From an uncultured Clostridia bacterium (GTDB lineage Bacteria > Bacillota > Clostridia > UBA1381): DNA of 10,963 nt. The first letter of the stretch is position 1, and each line of letters starts with the position of its first letter. The stretch lies in assembly GCA_934486495.1 (NCBI GenBank), contig CAKSPW010000070.1:1-10963 (forward strand), written 5' to 3'. Both the position numbers and the translations under genes were made by a program. Shown piece after piece: positions 1 to 7,020 of the stretch. Under the pieces are notes generated by a model that was not told where the DNA came from, did not search any database, and was given only the letters and a program-made list of their open reading frames with translations.

Positions 1-1
1 A

Positions 2-166
2 CTTGCCGAAACAATGCGCAGTGCATCATCATCCGATATAAAGATTTTTTCTGGTACGGTTAAACGTGCCGTTGAAATTATGAATAAAAGCGGAATAGAT
101 GCGGCAGTCAAAACAGAGGAATACGATTGGGGTTCAAGGTTTGTTATCGATTTTAAAAAGAACTGA
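2..166 (+). CDS. C-terminal end of an unrecognised protein (5' truncated by window edge)
   Basis: An open frame enters from the left edge and ends at a TGA stop at 164-166, giving 54 residues. The tail begins LAETMRSASSSDIKIF, includes an amphipathic stretch around KRAVEIMNKSGIDAAV, and ends GSRFVIDFKKN. The frame has normal codon variety and no internal stop. It is convergent with the minus-strand operon that ends at 353, and a dyad-rich gap lies between them. I do not recognise the family from so short a fragment; there is no membrane segment or obvious catalytic motif. That it is a real gene is inferred from the open frame, the amino-acid composition and the position of the dyad-rich gap directly after its stop. 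Confidence 0.5.
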   Translation, partial: LAETMRSASSSDIKIFSGTVKRAVEIMNKSGIDAAVKTEEYDWGSRFVIDFKKN

Positions 167-191
167 CGGATAACAGGAATTAACACGCAAA

Positions 192-285
192 ACGGCATTA
201 ACTTGCCGTGCACAAGCTTTTGCCGCCGGGGAAAAGCCTGATTGAAAACGGAATTTATCATGCACAAGATTTTTGCCCTTGTGCA
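192..285. repeat. Cluster of three short inverted repeats in the convergent gap
   Basis: Three dyads lie in the gap between the plus-strand gene ending at 166 and the minus-strand gene ending at 353. They are ACGGCA/TGCCGT at 192-197 and 204-209, GCTTTT/AAAAGC at 216-221 and 232-237, and TGCACAAG/CTTGTGCA at 261-268 and 278-285. The word TGCACAAG also occurs at 209-216, so the 278-285 arm could pair with either copy. Read on the minus strand, the first hairpin is followed by TTTTGCG, a weak terminator-like end. None has a long T tract on the plus strand. I infer a bidirectional termination or decay-blocking zone, but each element is weak on its own. Confidence 0.35.
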
Positions 286-315
286 AAAAAATCCGAAAGA
301 AATATCATTTTTAGC

Positions 316-352
316 CGAACAAGAAAGCAGCCGACGATAAACGAAGACTGCT
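316..352 (-). terminator. Probable intrinsic terminator at the end of the minus-strand operon
   Basis: On the minus strand, right after the TAG stop of the TOPRIM-DUF4093 gene, AGCAGTC pairs with GGCTGCT (seven pairs including one G-U) around a 13-base loop. The stem is followed by TTTCTTGTTC, which is T-rich but not a pure T run. Stem arms are at 346-352 and 326-332. The position is right for ending the operon; the large loop and interrupted T tract make it a moderate call. Confidence 0.4.
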
Positions 353-946
353 CTAACTATCAATTTCAGAAAGAATTTTCCGTATTTCTTCAACGGATGA
401 AATTCGGCTCAGAATATCACACATCAATTTTGAGGAAAGCTTTGAGGGGAGATTATACTCCTTTAAAAGCCTTTCTCTTTTTTTTCGTGAATCATCTCTG
501 CCGGAAATGCCGAGCATATACAAATCTGCCGATGTTATTTTACTGCCTGTGCTCTTACTCTCCTCACCGTCAATTGTACAACCGGCGTCGGAGAGCGCTT
601 TTATAATAATTTCACCGCTCATGCCCTCAACACCGAGAAGTCCCTCCCTGCCCGGTACTCTCTTGCGTTTTTCCTTACCCTCCATATCCGGTATATACGC
701 ATTTTTCACCGTTCCGCTTTTAATTCGCTCATTTAAAAAACTGCGAATGCGAAAACCGGCGCCGTCTGAATCGGTAAGAATGACTATACCCACCGTTTCG
801 GCAAGTGTTTTAATTGCGTCCAGCCGCTCGCTGTTCGACATTACCGAAAATCCGCCCGTAGCATAAACAACAGCGTCAACATACGACAAAAGCTTTATTT
901 TATCATATGCGCCCTCAACAATAACGGCCTCTTTTACCTTTACCAT
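353..946 (-). CDS. TOPRIM-DUF4093 domain protein, RNase M5-like
   Basis: A 197-residue protein with an N-terminal TOPRIM domain and a C-terminal region typical of DUF4093. The TOPRIM glutamate is in AVIVEGAYDK (E11). The acidic DxD pair is in ILTDSDGAGFRIR (D59, D61). The segment AYIPDMEGKEKRKR followed by GLLGVEGMSGE is characteristic of the Firmicute DUF4093 group, which is related to ribonuclease M5 (RnmV), the enzyme that trims the 5S rRNA precursor. The catalytic acidic residues are present, so metal-dependent nucleic acid cleavage is plausible, but I infer activity from family only. The start is supported by an AGGATATAGG-type site reaching into the end of tgt; the tgt stop lies only 3 bases upstream. 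The usual lysine after the VEG motif is replaced by alanine. It could be a diverged M5 paralogue rather than the 5S maturase itself. Confidence 0.85.
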   Translation of the reverse strand: MVKVKEAVIVEGAYDKIKLLSYVDAVVYATGGFSVMSNSERLDAIKTLAETVGIVILTDSDGAGFRIRSFLNERIKSGTVKNAYIPDMEGKEKRKRVPGREGLLGVEGMSGEIIIKALSDAGCTIDGEESKSTGSKITSADLYMLGISGRDDSRKKRERLLKEYNLPSKLSSKLMCDILSRISSVEEIRKILSEIDS

Positions 947-949
947 ATC

Positions 950-2080
950 CTATATCCTTTTTGCGAGTTTTTCGGTATACTCACGTCTGAATTCTTCAAA
1001 GCGGTCTTCCTCAATCGCCTGTCTTATCTTAGCCATAAGCTCGTTATAGAAATACAGATTGTGAAGCACGCAAAGACGCATTGCAAGCATTTCCTTTGCC
1101 TTGAACAAATGACGAACATACGCACGTGAGTAATTTCTGCACATGGGACAGCCGCAATTTTCATCGGCAGGGCGCATATCACGCTCGTATTTTGCATTCA
1201 TCAAATTCATCGTGCCGTTCCACGTGTACAAATTCGCATGACGTGCGTTTCTGCTTGCTATGACGCAGTCGAAAAAATCTATTCCACGTGCAACACCCTC
1301 TATAATATTTGACGGTGTGCCGACTCCCATTAAGTATCTCGGTCTGTCCTCGGGAGCGTGAGGCAGTGTAACATCGAGAATATGATACATTTCCTCGTGA
1401 CTTTCGCCGACAGCCAAACCGCCGATTGCGTATCCCGGCAAGTCAAGCTTTGCGATTTTTTTCATATGCTCTATTCTTATATCGTCAAAAATACCGCCCT
1501 GATTTATACCGAAAAGCAGCTGATTTTTATTTATCGTTTCGGGCAGACTGTTAAGACGTGCCATTTCAGCCTTACAGCGTTCAAGCCATCTGTACGTTCT
1601 GTCAACCGATTTTTTTACATAATCGTAGGGTGACGGATTTTCTATACATTCGTCAAAAGCCATTGCAATTGTGGAGGCAAGATTTGACTGTATTTGCATA
1701 CTTTCTTCAGGTCCCATGAAGATTCTGTGTCCGTCAATGTGCGAATTGAAGCTGACGCCCTCCTCTGTTATCTTTCTCAGTGACGCAAGCGAAAAAACCT
1801 GAAAACCGCCGCTGTCCGTCAAAATAGGTCTGTCCCAATTCATAAACTTATGCAATCCGCCGAGGTCGTGTATTACCTTATCGCCCGGACGCAAATGCAG
1901 GTGATATGTGTTTGAAAGCTCAATCTGACAGCCTATTTCCTTTAAATCCATAGTCGACACAGCGCCCTTAATTGCGGCAATAGTTCCGACATTTTGAAAT
2001 ACAGGTGTTTCCACAACGCCGTGCACCGTGGTAAACTGTCCCCGACGAGCTAAACCGTTAGTGTGAAGTATTTTAAACAT
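950..2080 (-). CDS. tgt: Queuine/preQ1 tRNA-guanine transglycosylase
   Basis: A 376-residue tRNA-guanine transglycosylase, which exchanges G34 of GUN-anticodon tRNAs (Asp, Asn, His, Tyr) for the queuosine precursor preQ1 in bacteria. Seen motifs: LTDSGGFQVFSL with the general-base aspartate D89; FGINQGG around 190-196; GGLAVGE at 220-226; FFDCVIASRNARHAN with the nucleophile D271; and a zinc site C309, C311, C314 and H340. Length is normal. The start MFKILHTNG was chosen over an upstream in-frame start at 2131 because an AAAGGA site lies 7 bases before it and the extra 17 residues run back through the hairpin region. In the nucleophile loop the more usual DCVxP reads DCVIA (A275), a mild variant. 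No queuosine synthesis gene (queA, queC-F) is in the window. The TOPRIM-DUF4093 gene follows after 3 bases. Confidence 0.95.
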   Translation of the reverse strand: MFKILHTNGLARRGQFTTVHGVVETPVFQNVGTIAAIKGAVSTMDLKEIGCQIELSNTYHLHLRPGDKVIHDLGGLHKFMNWDRPILTDSGGFQVFSLASLRKITEEGVSFNSHIDGHRIFMGPEESMQIQSNLASTIAMAFDECIENPSPYDYVKKSVDRTYRWLERCKAEMARLNSLPETINKNQLLFGINQGGIFDDIRIEHMKKIAKLDLPGYAIGGLAVGESHEEMYHILDVTLPHAPEDRPRYLMGVGTPSNIIEGVARGIDFFDCVIASRNARHANLYTWNGTMNLMNAKYERDMRPADENCGCPMCRNYSRAYVRHLFKAKEMLAMRLCVLHNLYFYNELMAKIRQAIEEDRFEEFRREYTEKLAKRI

Positions 2081-2095
2081 TACACAGTCCTTTCT

Positions 2096-2129
2096 AAAAT
2101 AAAGAGCTGCAACCAAGGTTAAACAGCTC
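2096..2129 (-). terminator. Hairpin plus T-rich tract between the Na/Pi transporter gene and tgt
   Basis: On the minus strand, GAGCTG (2124-2129) pairs with CAGCTC (2104-2109) around a 14-base loop that itself contains the short dyad AACC/GGTT. The stem runs straight into TTTATTTT. It begins 7 bases after the transporter's TAA stop and ends before the tgt ribosome binding site. This has the form of an intrinsic terminator or attenuator. If functional, tgt would depend on read-through or a nearby promoter. It does not match preQ1 riboswitch structure as far as I can judge by eye. Confidence 0.5.
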
Positions 2130-2136
2130 ATTATAT

Positions 2137-3882
2137 TTACGCATTATACTTAATTTTATACATTTTGTACATTTCGTCAAACGAATAATCGCCGTGCGAT
2201 TTCATGTTATTAAGATATTCATGAGTATCGAAGCTGTCATCGGCAATCTGTATAAGACAAACAGCGATATTTGAGCAGTGGTCGGCAACTCTTGAGTAGT
2301 TGGTCAAGAGGTCGTTAAATATAAAGCCCATCTCTATCGTACATTCGCCCTGACAAAGTCTTGAAATATGCATATTCTTAAGCTTGTGATTAAGCTTGTC
2401 GATAACCTGTTCAAGCGGTTCTATACGCTTTGCAATTGACAGATCGTTATTTTTAAAAGCCTCAAATGTTAAGTCAAGAATTTCGGAAACGGCGGAGGAA
2501 ACACTTTTTATTTCCTGCTCTGCATCATCCGAAAACTTGATGTTTTTATCCTTTATCTCACGTGCGGTTTTAACCATGTTTGAAGCATGGTCGGCAATAC
2601 GCTCAATATCTCCTATCGTAAGAAGAAGATTTGAAATCAAATGTCCGTCCTCAACCGAAAGGCTTTTTCTTGAAACCTTTACAAGATACGAACCGAGGTT
2701 ATCCTCATACATATCGGTTGTGTTTTCATCATCGTCAATCTTTTCGGCAGCCGCCTCGTCAAATTTAAAAACAAGCTCCATTGATTTCTGAAATGATGTT
2801 TTTGCCATATCCGCCATTTCAACCGTAAGCTCTTTACACCTTGCAATTGCAACACCGGGAGTTGAAAGCAAACGCTCATCGAGCATAACAACCTCGCCTT
2901 TTCCGTCCTCACCACGTATTACAACCTTTGCAAGCTTTTCAAGCTGCTTTGTAAACGGCAGTAAAATCAGTGTTGTTACAACGTTAAATACAGTATGCAC
3001 AAACGCAATTGCAACGGGAGATATGCTTTTTGACACGAATGCAAAATTAACAAAATAGTTAATTCCGTAGAAGATTACAAGGCATATTACCGTACCTATC
3101 AGGTTAAACGAAATATGAATAACGGAAACTCTTTTTGCATTTCTGTTTACGCCGATACTCGATAAAAGAGCGGTAACACACGTACCTATATTTTGTCCCA
3201 TAATTATCGGTATTGCCATGCCATAGGTAATGCTTCCCGTAAGCGACAGCGCCTGAAGTATGCCGACAGATGCCGCCGAGCTTTGGATTATACCCGTAAA
3301 AACAGCGCCGACAATAACGCCCAAAATCGGGTTTTCAAATGCGGTAAGCATGCTCGAAAACTCCGGCATATCAGCAAGCGGACTGACAGCGCCGCTCATA
3401 AGCTGCATACCGTACATAAGCACCGAAAATCCAATCATGATTTTACCTGCGTCACGCCGTTTTGCCTTTTTTGAAACCATCACAAGAACAATTCCGACAA
3501 ACGCAAAAATCGGAGAAAATGCCTCGGGCTTTAAAAGCTTTAAAAATATGCTGTTGCCCTCTATTCCCGCCAAACTCAAAATCCATGCGGTAAGCGTCGT
3601 ACCGATATTCGAACCCATGATTACGCCTATCGTTCCCGACAAATCCATTATGCCGGAGTTTACAAGACCGACAAGCATAACAGTAAGCGCCGACGATGAC
3701 TGAATTGCAACAGTTATACCGGCGCCGAGCAAAAGACTTTTAAACGGGTTCGAGGTCATTTTTTTCAAAATAACCTCAAGTCTGCCGCCTGCAACCTTTT
3801 CAAGACCGCCCGACATTACGTTCATTCCGTACAGAAAAAACGCAAGACCGCCGAACAGCGTTATAAACGAAAAAATATCCAT
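2137..3882 (-). CDS. Na/Pi cotransporter family protein with C-terminal PhoU domains
   Basis: A 581-residue membrane protein of the Na/phosphate cotransporter (NptA/YjbB-like, Na_Pi_cotrans) family, expected in the cytoplasmic membrane moving phosphate coupled to sodium. The two inverted family repeats are seen with their signature QSSSA (61-65, followed by GSNIGTT) and QSSAA (200-204, followed by GQNIGT). Hydrophobic helices fill roughly residues 1-310. A hydrophilic linker leads to two PhoU-like helical repeats from about 345 to 555, with metal-site type motifs DIERIADHASNM (425-436) and NYSRVADHCSNIA (528-540). The start is uncertain: MDIFSF at 3882 has an AAAGGA site 12 bases upstream, while an ATG at 3894 abuts that same site with no spacing, so 3882 is preferred. 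It follows the HIT gene by 52 bases. A hairpin follows its stop. No pst or phoR genes are nearby. Confidence 0.92.
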   Translation of the reverse strand: MDIFSFITLFGGLAFFLYGMNVMSGGLEKVAGGRLEVILKKMTSNPFKSLLLGAGITVAIQSSSALTVMLVGLVNSGIMDLSGTIGVIMGSNIGTTLTAWILSLAGIEGNSIFLKLLKPEAFSPIFAFVGIVLVMVSKKAKRRDAGKIMIGFSVLMYGMQLMSGAVSPLADMPEFSSMLTAFENPILGVIVGAVFTGIIQSSAASVGILQALSLTGSITYGMAIPIIMGQNIGTCVTALLSSIGVNRNAKRVSVIHISFNLIGTVICLVIFYGINYFVNFAFVSKSISPVAIAFVHTVFNVVTTLILLPFTKQLEKLAKVVIRGEDGKGEVVMLDERLLSTPGVAIARCKELTVEMADMAKTSFQKSMELVFKFDEAAAEKIDDDENTTDMYEDNLGSYLVKVSRKSLSVEDGHLISNLLLTIGDIERIADHASNMVKTAREIKDKNIKFSDDAEQEIKSVSSAVSEILDLTFEAFKNNDLSIAKRIEPLEQVIDKLNHKLKNMHISRLCQGECTIEMGFIFNDLLTNYSRVADHCSNIAVCLIQIADDSFDTHEYLNNMKSHGDYSFDEMYKMYKIKYNA

Positions 3883-3934
3883 ATTTATAGCCATTCCTTT
3901 CCGTGCTGTAACACACAAAGCTGAAGTCTTTTAA

Positions 3935-4279
3935 TCAACCTGCCGGCCAACCGAACTGTCTGCCGCCCATGAGGTGAAAATGAAGATGCATAACGGTTTG
4001 TCCGCCTTCTTCGCCGCAATTGTTTACTATGCGGTAGCCGCGTTCTGACAAGCCGAGCTGCTTTGCGATTATCGCCGCCGCTTCAAACACCGCACCAACA
4101 TATTTGCTGTTTTCGGCATTTATATCATTTGCCGAGGTGATATGAGTTTTCGGTATGATTATAACGTGCTGCGGAGCCTGAGGTGAAATATCTTTAAACG
4201 CGTAAACCAAATCGTTTTCATATACCTTTTCTGACGGGATTTCGCCTTTTATTATTTTACAAAACAAACAGTCATTCAT
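3935..4279 (-). CDS. HIT-family (HINT-type) nucleoside phosphoramidate hydrolase
   Basis: A 114-residue single-domain HIT protein. The histidine triad is VMHLHFHLMGG (H98, H100, H102), with H100 the expected nucleophile that forms a nucleotidyl-enzyme intermediate. An earlier conserved segment, DCLFCKIIKGEIPSEKVYE, holds C4 and C7 of the CxxC pair that many bacterial HINT proteins use with a histidine to bind zinc. FKDISPQAPQHVIIIPK is also typical of the family. The C-terminal GRQFGWPAG matches usual HINT length and ending. HINT enzymes hydrolyse purine nucleoside phosphoramidates such as AMP-NH2 and lysyl-AMP; the natural substrate in bacteria is unclear. An AAGGAG site lies 9 bases before the ATG. 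The gene sits 21 bases after the lipoprotein gene in the same operon, with no clear functional link to either neighbour. Confidence 0.95.
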   Translation of the reverse strand: MNDCLFCKIIKGEIPSEKVYENDLVYAFKDISPQAPQHVIIIPKTHITSANDINAENSKYVGAVFEAAAIIAKQLGLSERGYRIVNNCGEEGGQTVMHLHFHLMGGRQFGWPAG

Positions 4280-4300
4280 AATTTTTCTCTCCTTGCTGTT

Positions 4301-4804
4301 TTATTCCTCGCTTTGAAGATAAGCGTCAAGATTTGCACATGCGGTCTGACCGAGATTTACAAGCAAATCAAGCTGCTCTTTTGTATCTCCCGAGCCTGCC
4401 GATATGGTTATTAAGTACCCTTTTTCAAGAATATGGATTGACGGAAAAGCAATATATGCGTTCTCCCCCACGCCCTGAACTTTTTTCTTCTGACTTCTTG
4501 CGTTATAGCCTTCGGTATACTTATCCTTAACGGAATTTGTATCGGATGGCTGCATAAGCTCAACCGTTACCGAGTCGCCCTTGCCTGCCGGATTAGTAAG
4601 ATAAACAGCCCTGTAAGCTCCGCCGCCCAAATCAACAACCGCATTTCCGTTTAAAACGTATTCGTTTTCTCCGCCGATAACGGACGCAACCACCGATTCG
4701 TTCAGAATATCGGTCGGGATAGCGGGCGATTTTTCAATTTTCTCTTTACAGCCGCCAAGCATCACGACAAAAATTACAGATATAATCAATATAAACTTTT
4801 TCAT
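4301..4804 (-). CDS. Putative lipoprotein of unknown function
   Basis: A 167-residue protein beginning MKKFILIISVIFVVMLGGC, a lipoprotein signal peptide with lipobox LGGC and the lipidated cysteine at C19, so it should be anchored outside the cell membrane. The mature part is hydrophilic and probably beta-rich, with conserved-looking blocks AYRAVYLTNPAG, GVGENAYIAFPSIHILEKGYLITISAG and a terminal helix LVNLGQTACANLDAYL. The GVGENAY...GYLITISAG layout recalls small extracytoplasmic lipoproteins of the DUF3558/DUF4358 sort, but I cannot assign it to either. The ATG at 4804 was chosen because AAGGTGA lies 8 bases upstream; in-frame ATG (4813) and GTG (4816) codons upstream overlap that site. It is 36 bases after transketolase C and in the same operon. 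Confidence 0.85.
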   Translation of the reverse strand: MKKFILIISVIFVVMLGGCKEKIEKSPAIPTDILNESVVASVIGGENEYVLNGNAVVDLGGGAYRAVYLTNPAGKGDSVTVELMQPSDTNSVKDKYTEGYNARSQKKKVQGVGENAYIAFPSIHILEKGYLITISAGSGDTKEQLDLLVNLGQTACANLDAYLQSEE

Positions 4805-4840
4805 ATATTGCATCACCTTTTTATCACATAAAACGATTGG

Positions 4841-5764
4841 TTACTTTTTGATTTTCTTCACGTTTTCCACAATGTTTTCAGCCGTAAGACCGTAAGCCTT
4901 TAAAAGAACGTCGGGTTTTCCTGATGAACCGAATTTATCCGTTCCTATTATCTTAACGGGTACGGGATATTTTTCGCATACAACCTCACATACGGCACTT
5001 CCGAGACCGCCCATGCGACAATGCTCCTCAACCGTAACAATTGCACCCGTTTCCTTAGCCGCCTTAACAATAATTTCCTCGTCAATCGGCTTTATTGTAT
5101 GAATATTTATAACACGCGCGGAAATTCCATCTGCCGCAAGAATATCGGCAGCCTTTAATGCCTCGCCTACCATAAGACCCGTTGCAATAATTGTGACATC
5201 ATCTCCGTCTTTGAGCGTTACACCCTTGCCAAGCTCGAATTTATAATCGGTGGAATTAACGTCCTCAACCGCAAGTCTGCCGAAACGCATATATACCGGA
5301 CCTTCATACTCATATGCCGCCCTGACCGCCTGCATAGCCTCTATATCATCGGCAGGATTTATTATAACCATACCCGGGATTGCACGCATAAGTGCAATAT
5401 CTTCAAGGCACTGATGTGTTGCGCCGTCTTCGCCAACCGAAATTCCGGCGTGTGTTGCACCTATTTTAACATTCAGATGCGGATAGCCGATAGAGTTTCT
5501 TATCTGTTCAAACGCTCTGCCTGCCGCAAACATTGCAAAAGATGATGCGAACGGGATTTTTCCGCTTGCCGCAAGTCCTGCCGCAACGCTCATCATATTA
5601 CCCTCTGCAATACCTGTGTTTATAAATCTTTCCGGATATTTCTTTTTAAATACTTCCGTTTTCGTTGATTTTGAAAGGTCGGCATCCAAAACCACAACCC
5701 TCTCATCAGCACCGCAAAGTGCAAGCGCCTCTCCGTATGATTCTCTTGTTGCTCTTTTTGCCAT
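4841..5764 (-). CDS. Transketolase, C-terminal subunit (split form)
   Basis: A 307-residue protein covering the pyrimidine-binding and C-terminal domains of transketolase. Together with the subunit encoded just upstream it should form the ThDP enzyme that moves two-carbon ketol units between sugar phosphates in the non-oxidative pentose phosphate pathway. Seen: the catalytic glutamate in INTGIAEGNMMSVAAGLA (E54), SSFAMFAAGRAFEQIRNS (75-91), the THAGISVGEDGATHQ loop (104-118), and a C-terminal domain with VITIIATGLMVG-like and TVEEHCRMGGLGSAV segments. The ATG at 5764 follows the TAA of the N subunit by one base and has a GGAGG site 9 bases upstream inside that gene. A longer in-frame reading to 5860 is only a shadow of the upstream gene. 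The one-base gap suggests coupled, equimolar synthesis. Confidence 0.93.
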   Translation of the reverse strand: MAKRATRESYGEALALCGADERVVVLDADLSKSTKTEVFKKKYPERFINTGIAEGNMMSVAAGLAASGKIPFASSFAMFAAGRAFEQIRNSIGYPHLNVKIGATHAGISVGEDGATHQCLEDIALMRAIPGMVIINPADDIEAMQAVRAAYEYEGPVYMRFGRLAVEDVNSTDYKFELGKGVTLKDGDDVTIIATGLMVGEALKAADILAADGISARVINIHTIKPIDEEIIVKAAKETGAIVTVEEHCRMGGLGSAVCEVVCEKYPVPVKIIGTDKFGSSGKPDVLLKAYGLTAENIVENVKKIKK

Positions 5765-5765
5765 T

Positions 5766-6602
5766 TTATTTACCCTCCAAACCGTTGATAATTGCGTTAA
5801 TCTGCGAAACAGCATCGGCATACTGCTCATCGTTGGGTGCGCTTCCGTGCCATGCGGCATTGTTTTCCATAAACGACACGTTTTTACCCTTAACGGATTT
5901 CATAATAATTGCCGTAGGCTTGCCCTTTACCGACTTTGCATTGTCGATAGCGCATCTTAACGAATTAAAATCATGTGCGTCGGCAAGGCATACGTTCCAG
6001 CCGAATGCTATAAATTTCTTATCTATCGGAGTGGGATTCATAACCTCCGTTATGTCGCCGTCGATTTGCAAACCGTTAAAGTCAATGAAAGCCGTTAAGT
6101 TATCAAGCTTATAATGAGCCGCAAACATAGCCTGCTCCCAAACCTGACCCTCCTCCAATTCGCCGTCGCCGAGAATTGCGTAAATACGTCTTTCGCTTCC
6201 GTCAAGCTTTGCCGCAACAGCCATACCGCCTGCCGCACTTATGCCCTGTCCGAGAGAGCCTGTTGACATATCAACACCGGGTACGCCCTTCATATCGGGA
6301 TGTCCCTGAAGATAGCTTCCGTACTTACGAAATGTGGGTATATCTTCAACCGGGAAAAATCCTCTCTCCGCCAAAGCGCCGTAAAGCGCCGGTGCGGTAT
6401 GTCCCTTTGACAGCACCAATCTGTCACGTTCGGGCATTTTGGGGTTTTTCGGGTCGATATTCATCACCTCAAAATACAAAAGCGCAAGCAAATCCGCAAT
6501 TGAAAGCGAGCCGCCGGGGTGACCCGATTTTGCCGCATGAACAGCCGTTAATGCGTCAATTCTGATTTTGTTTGCAATTATCGCAAGCTTCTTGTCCTCC
6601 AT
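5766..6602 (-). CDS. Transketolase, N-terminal subunit (split form)
   Basis: A 278-residue protein equal to the N-terminal, diphosphate-binding half of transketolase. Seen: SGHPGGSLS (26-34), the LVLSKGHTAPALY segment (62-74), GHPDMKGVPGVDMSTGSLGQG (100-120), and the ThDP/metal motif that opens GDGELEEGQVWE (145-156) and closes IDFNGLQIDG (N176). All residues expected for cofactor binding appear present. It lacks the pyrimidine-binding half, which is the next gene. Split transketolases are common in Firmicutes and archaea. A GGAGGT site lies 9 bases before the ATG, inside the 16-base gap after mrnC. Placement between mrnC and a lipoprotein gene is not the usual setting; no other pentose phosphate gene is in the window. 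Confidence 0.95.
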   Translation of the reverse strand: MEDKKLAIIANKIRIDALTAVHAAKSGHPGGSLSIADLLALLYFEVMNIDPKNPKMPERDRLVLSKGHTAPALYGALAERGFFPVEDIPTFRKYGSYLQGHPDMKGVPGVDMSTGSLGQGISAAGGMAVAAKLDGSERRIYAILGDGELEEGQVWEQAMFAAHYKLDNLTAFIDFNGLQIDGDITEVMNPTPIDKKFIAFGWNVCLADAHDFNSLRCAIDNAKSVKGKPTAIIMKSVKGKNVSFMENNAAWHGSAPNDEQYADAVSQINAIINGLEGK

Positions 6603-6618
6603 TTGTTACATACCTCCA

Positions 6619-7020
6619 TTAATTGTTTAAAGCCGTTTCAAAGGCCTTATTCATAAGTTCGTTAAGGCGCTGCAAATCGCCCTTTAAGTAAAGATAACCG
6701 ATAAGCGTTTCAAAGCCCGTCGCACGTCTGTACTCCGCCACATCGGCATTTTTCGGAACAGTCGGCGACTTTGCGTTTCTTCCTCTTTTATATATTGCGT
6801 CCTCACTCTCGCTCAGCTCGCATTCGATATTTAAAATACTGTTTGACTGCGCATGAGCGCACACATATTTAATAGCAAGCTTGTGAAGCTTGTAAGCCGG
6901 CATATCGCTGTGCATAAGTATGAGCCTTTCTCTTACGAAAAGCTCATATACTCCATCGCCTATATACGCAAGCACAAGCGGAGAAAGAAGCGACGGTTTC
7001 TCTATTCTGTCTTTGTCCAT
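6619..7020 (-). CDS. mrnC: Mini-ribonuclease III
   Basis: A 133-residue protein consisting only of an RNase III catalytic domain, without the double-stranded RNA-binding domain. In Bacillus, Mini-III trims the 23S rRNA precursor. Seen: LAYIGDGVYEL with the catalytic D22 and nearby E26, KRGRNAKSPTVPKN (78-91), and EYRRATGFETLIGYLYL with the second acidic residue E104. Length is typical for the family. The ATG at 7020 overlaps the end of cysS by 19 bases; an AGGTG site sits 4 bases before it, inside cysS. The cysS-mrnC order is conserved in many Firmicutes, which supports the call. In Bacillus the next gene is rlmB; here it is the transketolase N subunit. Confidence 0.95.
   Translation of the reverse strand: MDKDRIEKPSLLSPLVLAYIGDGVYELFVRERLILMHSDMPAYKLHKLAIKYVCAHAQSNSILNIECELSESEDAIYKRGRNAKSPTVPKNADVAEYRRATGFETLIGYLYLKGDLQRLNELMNKAFETALNN

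Noticed and set aside
208..606. Plus-strand open frame of 132 codons starting in the convergent gap
   Set aside because: It begins at a GTG without a binding site and most of it runs antisense through the TOPRIM-DUF4093 gene; the composition is not protein-like.
2081..2136. preQ1 riboswitch before tgt
   Set aside because: The leader has a hairpin and a T-rich tract, but not the C-rich loop and A-rich tail pairing of preQ1-I, and it is too short for the larger classes.
5765..5860. N-terminal extension of transketolase C to 5860
   Set aside because: The extra 32 residues are an out-of-frame reading of the N subunit's 3' end; the start at 5764 has GGAGG and matches the family N terminus.
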